In this document: one piece after another, positions 1 to 7,533 of the stretch
How positions within the stretch are numbered: position 1 is the stretch's first letter
Layout of the letters: every line of letters starts with the position of its first letter
Source: Prolixibacter denitrificans
Lineage (GTDB): Bacteria; Bacteroidota; Bacteroidia; Bacteroidales; Prolixibacteraceae
Length of the DNA: 64,000 nt
Direction of reading: 5' to 3'
NCBI RefSeq assembly: GCF_003014495.1
Contig: NZ_PYGC01000002.1
Span: 620,001 to 684,000, forward strand
The notes under the pieces: model-generated
What the model was told of the DNA's origin: nothing
Seen by the model: only the letters and a program-made list of their open reading frames with translations
Databases searched by the model: none
Program-made: the position numbers and the translations under genes

Positions 1-1
1 T

Positions 2-1405
2 CTTCGTATTCCGGCTGCCCTTTCCGCTATGTTGTTGGTTTTCTTCCTGTATAACTTGACGAAAGAACTGACGCGTGACGAACATCTTCCCTTGCTGGCC
101 GGTGGAACCGTTGCAACCAGTTTCTATATATTTTTCATGGCGCGAACCATTACCTGGGACATCTTCTGTCACAGTTTTATGTTGGGCGCCATCTGGATGC
201 TATATCGCGGCTGGAACCGAAAGGAAAAAGCCTGGAAAGAGTTTATGTGGGCGGGTATACTAATGGGACTTTCCTTTCTGAGTAAAGGCCCGGTTTCGTT
301 CTTTGCGCTGCTGTTGCCTTTCCTCATTGCGTTTTTCGTTGCCTATGGTTTCAGCGGTGTGAAGTTGCAATGGAAACCTTTGATGGTAGCATTGGGGATT
401 TTGCTTGCGTTCAGTACGTGGTGGCCGTTGTATATCTATTTCCTGCATCCCGAATTTTCCACGTATGTGGCCGAAAAGGAATCGGCTGCATGGATGAACA
501 GGAGTGTACACCCGTGGTATCACTACTGGAGCTTCCCGGTGCAATCCGGAATATGGGCACTGCCGGCTGCGGCTGCTGTAATTATCCCTTATGCACGGAA
601 GAAAATCGGACAGTTCGGCAACTACAAGTTTTTGGCGCTTTGGGTTTGGGCAGCGGTTATTCTGCTTTCCTCATTTCCTGAAAAGAAAGAGCGTTACCTG
701 ATGCCGGTTCTGATTCCGTTGGCATTAATAACGGCCTATTATTTCCGTTACTTGATGCATGCTTTCAAAGAGAAGGAGCACACCAAAGCCGATACGATTT
801 TATATTCCATCCAGGGATACCTGGTAGGTTTGGTTGGTTTTGCTTTGCCGCTGGCAGTGATGTATCATAATCACCGGTTTAATGATGGTTTATCACTTGG
901 TTTGCAGATAATTATTTTGGTTGTTTTCTGGGCCATTGGCGGATATGTGGTAAGAAGCACCTACCGGAAAAAGGCGTTCCGCCTGTGGAGTGGAACGGTG
1001 GTACTGATTATGGCATTTTGCTTGCTGGTGATTCCCTCGGCGCGTAATTTCTTCCAGAAAAATCCCGATTACCGGCCTTATAACGATTTGCGCCACATGG
1101 AGAAAGTGCAAAATATGCCTTTCTATTTCAATGGCCCCGTACCCGGAAAATTCATTCAGGTGGTTTGGAGTAGCGGACATCTGATTCAGTACTGGGATAC
1201 GTCGAATGCGACCGGAACTCCGGTTGTTACGCCGCTGGTGGTGATGACACACGAACCTCCCGAGGACGTTTTCAACGAAAGTTTTAAGGAGAAGTACGAT
1301 TTTGAGTCGTTGGGACATTACGATCTCGACATGAAGAAAAAAGATGGAATTAAAATATTCTCGAATTATGTGACCATAATTCGGATGAAACAAGATACGC
1401 CGTAA
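2..1405 (+). CDS. GT39/ArnT-like membrane glycosyltransferase, 5' end outside window
   Basis: Polytopic inner-membrane glycosyltransferase of the ArnT/PMT (GT39) type; this family moves a sugar from a polyprenyl-phosphate carrier to an acceptor on the periplasmic side. The frame is open to the window edge: codons from base 2 read LRIPAALSA before the first ATG at 29. That resembles the R-(L/I)-P-(S/A)-A-L segment found inside these proteins, so the N-terminus with the catalytic acidic loop lies upstream. The 467 residues seen hold about nine hydrophobic segments, an LSKGP element near residue 95 and a soluble C-terminal part. The stop overlaps the next start by one base (TAATG), implying coupling with a sugar epimerase and a role in surface-glycan modification. 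The sugar is not identifiable. Confidence 0.8.
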   Translation, partial: LRIPAALSAMLLVFFLYNLTKELTRDEHLPLLAGGTVATSFYIFFMARTITWDIFCHSFMLGAIWMLYRGWNRKEKAWKEFMWAGILMGLSFLSKGPVSFFALLLPFLIAFFVAYGFSGVKLQWKPLMVALGILLAFSTWWPLYIYFLHPEFSTYVAEKESAAWMNRSVHPWYHYWSFPVQSGIWALPAAAAVIIPYARKKIGQFGNYKFLALWVWAAVILLSSFPEKKERYLMPVLIPLALITAYYFRYLMHAFKEKEHTKADTILYSIQGYLVGLVGFALPLAVMYHNHRFNDGLSLGLQIIILVVFWAIGGYVVRSTYRKKAFRLWSGTVVLIMAFCLLVIPSARNFFQKNPDYRPYNDLRHMEKVQNMPFYFNGPVPGKFIQVVWSSGHLIQYWDTSNATGTPVVTPLVVMTHEPPEDVFNESFKEKYDFESLGHYDLDMKKKDGIKIFSNYVTIIRMKQDTP

Positions 1406-2373
1406 TGCAAACTGTTTTAGTGACCGGATGTGCCGGCTTCATCGGTTCACATCTGTGCGAAAGTCTTTTGAATAAAGGATTCCGGGTAATCGGAGTCGAC
1501 AATTTTGACCCGTTTTATAGTCGGGTAATAAAAGAGCGAAACCTGGTTAGCTTCATCGGTCAGCCTTATTGCTCGTTTGCCGAGCTGGATTTGGCCAATA
1601 AAGATGACCTGGCCACTTTTTTGAAAGATAAATCTCCGGATATTATTGTTCACCTGGCTGGGAAAGCCGGTGTACGGCCGTCGATTGATGATCCGGCGGG
1701 CTACATTCGGGCTAATATCACAGCGACGCAGAATATTCTCGATATCATGAAGGAAAAAGGTATCCGGAAAATGGCCTTCGCTTCGTCATCGTCGGTGTAT
1801 GGGAATTGTCCGGAAACACCGTTCCGTGAAGATATGGACGTTTCTAATCCGGTTTCGCCGTACGCTTTTACCAAGAAGAGTTGTGAGCTTATCAACTACA
1901 CTTACCATCACCTTTATCAGCTGGATATTCTGAATATGCGTTTTTTCACGGTGTTTGGTCCACGGCAGCGACCCGATTTGGCCATTCACAAGTTTACCCG
2001 GTTGCTTCGGAATAATGAGCCTATTCCCATGTTTGGCGATGGAGGAACGGCACGTGATTACACATATGTAGCGGATACTGTTGCCGGCATTGAATCGGCG
2101 ATTGACTATTTGTTGAAAAATGAGAATGTGTACGAAACCGTGAACCTCGGAAATAATCATCCGGTGCTGCTCCGCGATATGATTCAAACGATTGCCGAAG
2201 AGGCCGGCGTTAAGCCCGTTATCAATCAGCTCCCGATGCAGGATGGCGACGTGAATATTACGTATGCCGACATTTCCAGGGCGAAAGAGCTACTGGGCTA
2301 TCAGCCGAAAACTTCATTCCGCGAAGGCATTAAGAAATTCCTTATGTGGTACGACGAGATGCATAGCGCGTAA
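1405..2373 (+). CDS. NAD-dependent sugar epimerase (UDP-glucuronate 4-epimerase-like SDR)
   Basis: Extended short-chain dehydrogenase of 322 residues. The Rossmann motif GCAGFIG is at 8-14, the active-site serines SSSS at 127-130, and the YxxxK catalytic pair at Tyr153/Lys157. The segment DNFDPFYS at 32-39 followed by KERNL is typical of UDP-glucuronate/UDP-galacturonate 4-epimerases rather than of GalE or RmlB. It probably epimerises a nucleotide sugar in the cytoplasm using bound NAD. Its ATG overlaps the stop of the glycosyltransferase, so the two are likely co-translated and act on the same glycan. The exact substrate is inferred from family resemblance only; a UDP-N-acetylhexosamine epimerase is the main alternative. 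Confidence 0.85.
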   Translation: MQTVLVTGCAGFIGSHLCESLLNKGFRVIGVDNFDPFYSRVIKERNLVSFIGQPYCSFAELDLANKDDLATFLKDKSPDIIVHLAGKAGVRPSIDDPAGYIRANITATQNILDIMKEKGIRKMAFASSSSVYGNCPETPFREDMDVSNPVSPYAFTKKSCELINYTYHHLYQLDILNMRFFTVFGPRQRPDLAIHKFTRLLRNNEPIPMFGDGGTARDYTYVADTVAGIESAIDYLLKNENVYETVNLGNNHPVLLRDMIQTIAEEAGVKPVINQLPMQDGDVNITYADISRAKELLGYQPKTSFREGIKKFLMWYDEMHSA

Positions 2374-2464
2374 TTTAGAACGCAACCACCTTTTATTTTC
2401 TCGGATTTTAAGGCTGAATCGCTTAGCTTTGATGCTTTAGTAGTTGAAAAACCTGCCAAAGCTT

Positions 2465-3343
2465 ATGAGATCGAAGAATACCAGAATGATCGTTAAGGCC
2501 GGATGGGTCTCGATTATCGTTAATCTGGTGCTGTTTGCCTTGAAATACTGGGCCGGAATTGTATCCGGTTCGATTGCTATTGTAGCGGATGCGTGGCATA
2601 CTCTTTCCGATTCGGTCTCTTCCATCATTGTTATTTTCGGTGCAACACTGGCCGGTAAGCCTGCCGATGACGAGCATCCGTTCGGCCACGGTCGTGCTGA
2701 GCACATCGCCGCCGTGATTATTGGGGTGCTGTTGGCTATTATCTCGTTTGAGTTCCTGCTGCAATCGGTCGATCGACTCCGATCGCACACAGCTGTGCAC
2801 TACGGAATGGTTGCGAAAGTTGTAACGGTTGTTTCGATTTTGGCGAAAGAAGGTCTGGCTCAATATGCTTTTGGGGTCGGACGAAAAGCAAAGTCGTCGG
2901 TTTTAAAAGCCGATGGCTGGCATCACCGTTCCGACGCATTGTCTTCCATCATTATCCTGGCAGGTATTTTCCTCGGCGGTTATTTCTGGTGGATTGACGG
3001 CGTTCTGGGAATTCTGGTGGCTATTCTGATTGCGTATACTGCTTATGAGGTCATGAAAAATGATTTCAGCTTGCTGCTCGGTGAAAGTGCCGATCCTACA
3101 ATGATTGGCCAAATAAGGGAATTGGTCCGGCTAAATGTAGACAGGGAGGTGTATCCCCATCATTTCCATATGCACCGCTACGGACACCATACCGAATTAA
3201 GCTGTCACATTAAATTGCCTCCGGAGATGACACTGGATGAAGCGCATCATATCTGTTCTGTCATCGAAGAAGCCATCGAAAAGGAATTGGGTATCATAAC
3301 GACCATCCATCCGGAACCGCTTCCCATGTCGTACGATGACTAA
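2465..3343 (+). CDS. Cation diffusion facilitator (CDF) family metal efflux transporter
   Basis: Inner-membrane divalent-cation/proton antiporter exporting Zn2+, Fe2+, Mn2+ or a related ion from the cytoplasm. Several hydrophobic helices are followed by a C-terminal cytoplasmic domain rich in His (YPHHFHMHRYGHH). The metal sites of TM2 and TM5 are visible as ADAWHTLSDS and ADGWHHRSDA, each with the family's HxxxD pattern, and a His-containing loop HPFGHGRAE lies between TM2 and TM3. I place the start at the ATG at 2465 (292 aa); an in-frame TTG at 2444 would add seven residues. It converges on the metallophosphoesterase gene with a 6-base gap and no visible terminator. The metal cannot be assigned from sequence. 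Confidence 0.9.
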   Translation: MRSKNTRMIVKAGWVSIIVNLVLFALKYWAGIVSGSIAIVADAWHTLSDSVSSIIVIFGATLAGKPADDEHPFGHGRAEHIAAVIIGVLLAIISFEFLLQSVDRLRSHTAVHYGMVAKVVTVVSILAKEGLAQYAFGVGRKAKSSVLKADGWHHRSDALSSIIILAGIFLGGYFWWIDGVLGILVAILIAYTAYEVMKNDFSLLLGESADPTMIGQIRELVRLNVDREVYPHHFHMHRYGHHTELSCHIKLPPEMTLDEAHHICSVIEEAIEKELGIITTIHPEPLPMSYDD

Positions 3344-3349
3344 ATCAGC

Positions 3350-4522
3350 CTACAACTCGGCCGTCTTCGGTTGAAAGTGAAGATTGAAAACCACAACTTC
3401 CGGTGTGTTTCCGATGCGAACGGGCGGTCCCCACGAACCAAATCCGGAGGAAACATAAATGTTGGTTTTGTCTTTTTTCAGAAATCCCCAGCTGTCTTCG
3501 AATATAGCTTCGGTAACGTAGTTGAGCGGCCACATTTGCCCGTCGTGGGTGTGTCCCGACAGGTGTAAATCGACACCGGCCTGGGCAACCTCTTCCAGGT
3601 TGAACGGTTGGTGGTTCATCACAATGACCGGTTTGCTCATGTCCACGTCTTTCAGTAATTCCGGAAGTTCCTTTCTTCCCCCATCACGATTGCGTGCCGA
3701 CAAATCATCGCGCCCGACAATCTGAACGCCGTTGGGAAGGGTAATCACCTGGTCGCGCAGCACGTTGATGTTGATGCTTTCCAGGTAGGGTAAGGTTTCT
3801 TTTATCCCACCAATGTATTCATGGTTGCCTGGAATAGCGAACATGCCCATCGGTGGCTTGATTTCCTGCAAGTGTCTTCCCAGGTGTTTTCGCAAGACCG
3901 GGGCAATATCTCCGTCCACCATATCACCGCAAAGGAGAACCAAATCGGGCTTTTGCTGATTAATAATGTCGACAAGCTTTTGTTCGCGGCGTTCACCAAT
4001 CAGTGCTCCGAGGTGAATGTCGGAAGCCATCAGCACTTTCATATCCGGGGAACCGGTAACACTTTTGGGTATGGTAATCGAGAATTGCTTGACCCGCGTA
4101 TTCAGCGCATTGAGGTGTCCGAAGAAAACCACCAGGGCTACCAAGGAAAAAACAACAACGCCGGTCCACAGCCTGAGTTGGTCCGGGTTGCTTTTTAGCA
4201 CAGCCGGAACAATGTGAAAGAATTTGTCCAGTAACCGGATGATGTCGATGAAAAGGACAGCGATAAACAGGTACAGCATGAACGAGAGCCAGAAAGCTCC
4301 TATTCGGTACACCCATTCGCCGGCCAGACTGGAATGTGTGTGCTCCAGTATTTCACCAACGATAAAAGTGGAAGCGACAACCCAGAAAAGAATTTTGTAT
4401 ATCGTTTTAAAATTTCCGGTCGCCTGGAAGGCCATTAATCCGTGAACATAGATATAATAATTGACCAGAAAGTAGACTAAAATGACGGTTCCGAAGAAAA
4501 TGGCAAACTGCATGTTTCGCAT
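3350..4522 (-). CDS. Membrane-anchored calcineurin-like metallophosphoesterase (YaeI-like)
   Basis: 390-residue protein with four hydrophobic segments in the first 140 residues, followed by a calcineurin-like phosphoesterase domain. All metal-binding motifs are present in order: DIH at 168-170, GDMVD at 199-203, GNHEY, a VMNHQPF histidine and GHTHDGQ near the C-terminus. Such proteins are dinuclear-metal hydrolases; some relatives act on lipid-linked phosphoesters such as UDP-diacylglucosamine. The soluble domain follows the membrane part, but its side of the membrane is not clear from sequence. The ATG at 4522 gives the hydrophobic N-terminus. It is monocistronic, transcribed away from the DUF6452 gene. 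The substrate is unknown. Confidence 0.85.
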   Translation of the reverse strand: MRNMQFAIFFGTVILVYFLVNYYIYVHGLMAFQATGNFKTIYKILFWVVASTFIVGEILEHTHSSLAGEWVYRIGAFWLSFMLYLFIAVLFIDIIRLLDKFFHIVPAVLKSNPDQLRLWTGVVVFSLVALVVFFGHLNALNTRVKQFSITIPKSVTGSPDMKVLMASDIHLGALIGERREQKLVDIINQQKPDLVLLCGDMVDGDIAPVLRKHLGRHLQEIKPPMGMFAIPGNHEYIGGIKETLPYLESININVLRDQVITLPNGVQIVGRDDLSARNRDGGRKELPELLKDVDMSKPVIVMNHQPFNLEEVAQAGVDLHLSGHTHDGQMWPLNYVTEAIFEDSWGFLKKDKTNIYVSSGFGSWGPPVRIGNTPEVVVFNLHFQPKTAEL

Positions 4523-4675
4523 ATTTAAAGTAGATTGTCGTTCAATGTAAGATCGGCGGCAGTTTTACTTATGTTTTTGTGCCGCAATGGAATTAACGAA
4601 AATAACTTTTTTTTGTTGATGATAAGCCAATTGTTCCTGGTTTACGCTTTTTCAATCTGACATCTTGCTTCATGC

Positions 4676-4703
4676 TTGTTTCCTCTCATTTTGTTTATAT
4701 TTG
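4676..4703 (+). promoter_or_regulatory. Bacteroidota-type promoter for the DUF6452/DUF6048 pair
   Basis: A perfect -7 element TATATTTG at 4696-4703 (consensus TAnnTTTG) is preceded by TTG at 4676-4678 with a 17-base spacer, slightly short of the usual 19 or so. Transcription would start near 4710, 20 bases before the ATG at 4732. The promoter therefore lies inside the longer reading frame that begins at 4672, which argues against that start. Confidence 0.6.
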
Positions 4704-4731
4704 TCAGGCAAGCGGAAACCCGTATCCGGAT

Positions 4732-5223
4732 ATGAAAAAATACATTTTACCTTTACTTGTGGTGCTTTTGGCAATTGTCGTTTCGTGTAGCGAGGCGGAC
4801 AGGTGTTACGATTCCACAGATACTTATCTCATGGCCAAATTCATCGACAGTGATTCAACGACGATTGATTCGTTGATGATTTGGGGCGTTGCCAAAAATG
4901 ATACCGGATGGGTACGCGATACGCTGCCTTCCATATCCAAGCGTTATCCTTTACCGCTTTCGCTTGAACATGATTCCACTGCGTTTGTATTGTTTGTGAA
5001 TGGAGAAGCTGACACGCTGTTCATTTATCATACCATGCAAATGAAACTGGTGTCGGAGGCGTGTGGCTTTGCACCCTATTACAACTTGAAAGGTTTCTCA
5101 TATACGTCCCGAATCGACTCGGTGAATATTTCGGACCCCTCAGTGGGCCCAACATCTATTGAAAAGCCCAATAATGAGCAAAATATTACTGTATATTTCA
5201 ATTTGCCTGCTAACACTCAGTAG
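4732..5223 (+). CDS. DUF6452-like lipoprotein
   Basis: Small secreted lipoprotein of 163 residues. The N-terminus MKKYILPLLVVLL ends in a lipobox with Cys19 (VVSC), so it should be lipidated. The body is beta-rich with repeated D-T/S-L patterns, a conserved-looking SEACGF segment and a final TVYFNL strand, which resemble the Bacteroidota family DUF6452; no biochemical function is known for it. The start at 4732 is chosen because it begins the signal peptide exactly and a promoter occupies the upstream part of the longer frame. It overlaps the DUF6048 gene by 50 bases, and the two are commonly neighbours in Bacteroidota, suggesting an envelope pair. Confidence 0.75.
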   Translation: MKKYILPLLVVLLAIVVSCSEADRCYDSTDTYLMAKFIDSDSTTIDSLMIWGVAKNDTGWVRDTLPSISKRYPLPLSLEHDSTAFVLFVNGEADTLFIYHTMQMKLVSEACGFAPYYNLKGFSYTSRIDSVNISDPSVGPTSIEKPNNEQNITVYFNLPANTQ

Positions 5224-5992
5224 CCCGCTGAAAGCACTGGCTCAGGAGAAACAGAATGCGGATGTTTGGCGTGTGGAAGGACCCCGTATCGGAGTCGATC
5301 TCTCGCGGTTTGCATCTACATACCTGCAATCGGCTGACCGTTGGGGTTGGGAATTGCAGGGAGATATTCCTGTTAAGGGATATTGGTTTCCTACGGTTGA
5401 AGTGGGTATGATGGGGTTGAATGATCGTCGGGATAATTTCCACTACCAGGCAAATGGTGTTTATGGCCGGGTGGGAACGGATTTCAATATTTTGCGCTAC
5501 CGAAATCTCGAAGACGGCGATTTGGTGTTTATAGGTGCGCGTTATGGTTACAGCCGTTTTACTCAACAGGCCAATGATGTCAAATATTCCAATTTCTGGG
5601 GCGATTATAACACATCCATTCCGAAAAGAAATATGAATGCTCATTGGGGCGAGTTCGTGTTCGGGATGAAAGGGGAGATTTTTAAGAATTTTTTCCTCGG
5701 ATGGTCTGTTCGCGTGAAATTCATGGTGAGCGAAACCAAGGATCCGAATATGTCGCCCTATATCGTACCCGGATTCGGGAAAACCAACGTGGATATTCCG
5801 ATGGATTTTTCATACGGTATTTACTACCGGATTCCGTTGTGGAGAACGAAGAAGATGCCGAAAGCACCTAAGATGGAAGGGGCCAAACATATCGACGAAT
5901 CAGCTACGCCGGACAACAACAACCAGAATAATAATCAGCAGAATGGCAGCAACTTCAGGAATCTCCGGGGCGGGCAGTCAGGCGGATTTTAA
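5174..5992 (+). CDS. DUF6048-like outer-membrane beta-barrel protein
   Basis: 272 residues with a signal peptide MSKILLYISICLLTLSSPLKALAQ (cleavage after ALAQ or nearby). The body alternates aromatic and glycine residues in amphipathic beta-strands (for example GYWFPTVEVGMMGL and IPMDFSYGIYYRIPLW), as in a small outer-membrane barrel. It resembles the Bacteroidota family DUF6048. The C-terminus after about residue 235 is low-complexity and rich in Asn/Gln/Gly, probably disordered. The ATG at 5174 begins the signal peptide; a TTG at 5159 in frame would add five residues. It overlaps the upstream lipoprotein gene by 50 bases in another frame, so the two are translationally linked. Function unknown. 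Confidence 0.75.
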   Translation: MSKILLYISICLLTLSSPLKALAQEKQNADVWRVEGPRIGVDLSRFASTYLQSADRWGWELQGDIPVKGYWFPTVEVGMMGLNDRRDNFHYQANGVYGRVGTDFNILRYRNLEDGDLVFIGARYGYSRFTQQANDVKYSNFWGDYNTSIPKRNMNAHWGEFVFGMKGEIFKNFFLGWSVRVKFMVSETKDPNMSPYIVPGFGKTNVDIPMDFSYGIYYRIPLWRTKKMPKAPKMEGAKHIDESATPDNNNQNNNQQNGSNFRNLRGGQSGGF

Positions 5993-6123
5993 TCAATCCT
6001 TCAGTCATGTATGAACGCTGAGTAACCTTATTTTTTATTCGAAGAAGCATGGCTTCATTCCAAATAGGAGTGGTTTCAAACATTAGGTTGCAACAATAAC
6101 CCCGCTATTGGTCGTAATTAAAA

Positions 6124-6147
6124 AAGGGAAACGCAGTGGTTTCCCTT
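6124..6147 (-). terminator. Rho-independent terminator of the alkaline phosphatase gene
   Basis: A perfect 9-bp stem (AAGGGAAAC/GTTTCCCTT) with a 6-base loop. Read on the minus strand it is followed by a T run (TTTTTTAATTA), so it ends the alkaline phosphatase transcript; on the plus strand the T run is absent. Confidence 0.75.
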
Positions 6148-6176
6148 CTAAAATAACCAGAAATTGGTTAGTGCAG

Positions 6177-7337
6177 TTACAGATCCAATAGATCTTTAAT
6201 TTTTTTCTGAATATCGGTGTTTTCCATCATTCCGGTAAATTGCTCAGCGCCCGGTCCAAAAGCATATACCGGAACCATAATTCCTGTATGGTGCCCTGTG
6301 GTATATTCACCAACAACTTTCCCGGTTGCCATGTCGCCTTCGTTGATGGACATTCCGCCCGTTTCGTGGTCGGCTGTCACGATGATCAATGTCTCACCAT
6401 CTTGCGCCGCATGTTTGAGTGCAGCCCCGATGGCCTGATCGAAGTCGAGCATTTCCTCTACTACGTAAGGCGTTTTGTTGGCGTGGCCGCCCCAGTCGAT
6501 CTGGCTTCCTTCAATCATGATGAAATAACCTTTCTTGTTTTGGGACAAGATATTCAGTGCGGTATTAGTCGATTGAACCAGCATATTGCCACGTTCGGGT
6601 TCAGCGGGATTGTGAATCGGTGCCGTGAGCCCGGCCAGTTTACCCGATGTTACCTGGCTGATATTATACATGTTGTACAAAACCTGGTAGCCGTCTTTTC
6701 TCAACTCATCACTCAGGTTCCGGCCGTCTTTACGCTTCTCAAAATGGTCGACGCCGCCACCAATAAAAACATCGATGCCGCTGTTGATAAAATCGGCAGC
6801 AATGGCTTCGTACATGTTTCGTGATGGCTGATGAGCGATAAATGATGCCGGGGTGGCGTGTGTAATGGCCGATGTCGAAACGAGCCCGGTTTCCAAACCT
6901 TTCTTTTCAGCCAGTTCACGGATGTTGACAATCGGCTGTTTTTGCGGATTTACGCCAATCGCACCGTTGTATGTTTTTTCGCCACAAGCCAGGGCTGTTC
7001 CCCCGGCAGCTGAATCGGTGATGTAATTATCGGAAGAATAGGTTTTTGAAAAACCAATGTGTTTGAAATTTTCCAGGTAAAGGTGACCGCCGTTGGCTGT
7101 AAGTCCGGCATAAACCTGGGCGAGTCCCATGCCGTCGCCAATCATCAGGATCACATTCTTCGGACGTTTTTTACGGGTACTTTGCTGATAATGTTTTACC
7201 GGATAGAAGTCACCACCCACATAAGCTTCCTGCAACTTCCGGTTGGCCGGATCCATATACTCATTCTGTGCACAACCGGCAAATGTAAATCCGCCAATGA
7301 TGATACCAATCAAAAAGGCATAGCGGATGTTTTTCAT
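6177..7337 (-). CDS. Alkaline phosphatase lipoprotein
   Basis: Exported metallo-phosphomonoesterase that releases phosphate from organic phosphates in the periplasm or at the cell surface. The chosen ATG (7337) gives a lipoprotein signal with Cys22 in FAGC; an ATG five codons upstream is possible. Alkaline-phosphatase landmarks are present: IGDGMG at 66-71 for the first metal, TDSAAGG with the phosphorylated Ser109, the metal-binding segment EGSQIDWGGH and ADHETGG near the C-terminus. At 386 residues it is slightly shorter than E. coli PhoA. It is monocistronic with a terminator just downstream. Phosphate-starvation control is plausible, but no PHO box was recognised. Confidence 0.92.
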   Translation of the reverse strand: MKNIRYAFLIGIIIGGFTFAGCAQNEYMDPANRKLQEAYVGGDFYPVKHYQQSTRKKRPKNVILMIGDGMGLAQVYAGLTANGGHLYLENFKHIGFSKTYSSDNYITDSAAGGTALACGEKTYNGAIGVNPQKQPIVNIRELAEKKGLETGLVSTSAITHATPASFIAHQPSRNMYEAIAADFINSGIDVFIGGGVDHFEKRKDGRNLSDELRKDGYQVLYNMYNISQVTSGKLAGLTAPIHNPAEPERGNMLVQSTNTALNILSQNKKGYFIMIEGSQIDWGGHANKTPYVVEEMLDFDQAIGAALKHAAQDGETLIIVTADHETGGMSINEGDMATGKVVGEYTTGHHTGIMVPVYAFGPGAEQFTGMMENTDIQKKIKDLLDL

Positions 7338-7398
7338 AAGAAGGTTTCTCATTACTTGATGTTTCTGTAAGGTTTTTAATTGATTAGGATATCAGGTA

Positions 7399-7406
7399 CA
7401 AAATTA
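7399..7406 (-). promoter_or_regulatory. Possible -7 element for alkaline phosphatase
   Basis: TAATTTTG on the minus strand matches TAnnTTTG and lies about 60 bases before the alkaline phosphatase start. No convincing -33 element was found, so this is tentative. Confidence 0.35.
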
Positions 7407-7486
7407 AGAGTTTCTGTGAGAAGTCACGTAATGCTCTTCTGTAAACAAAAGGCTAAATATTTAAGTAGTATTTATGACAAAGAAAA

Positions 7487-7504
7487 AGCACGCCTGAGCG
7501 TGCT
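7487..7504 (-). terminator. Terminator of the LVIVD lipoprotein gene
   Basis: Seven-base GC-rich stem AGCACGC/GCGTGCT with a 4-base loop. It is followed on the minus strand by TTTTTC and lies 30 bases beyond the LVIVD gene's stop. Confidence 0.7.
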
Positions 7505-7533
7505 GTTTTCATTTGAATTGGGTATGAAAAAAA

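Noticed and set aside
4672-4731. Upstream start adding 20 residues to the DUF6452 lipoprotein
   Set aside because: It would put residues before the signal peptide, and a good promoter (TTG-N17-TATATTTG) lies within it.
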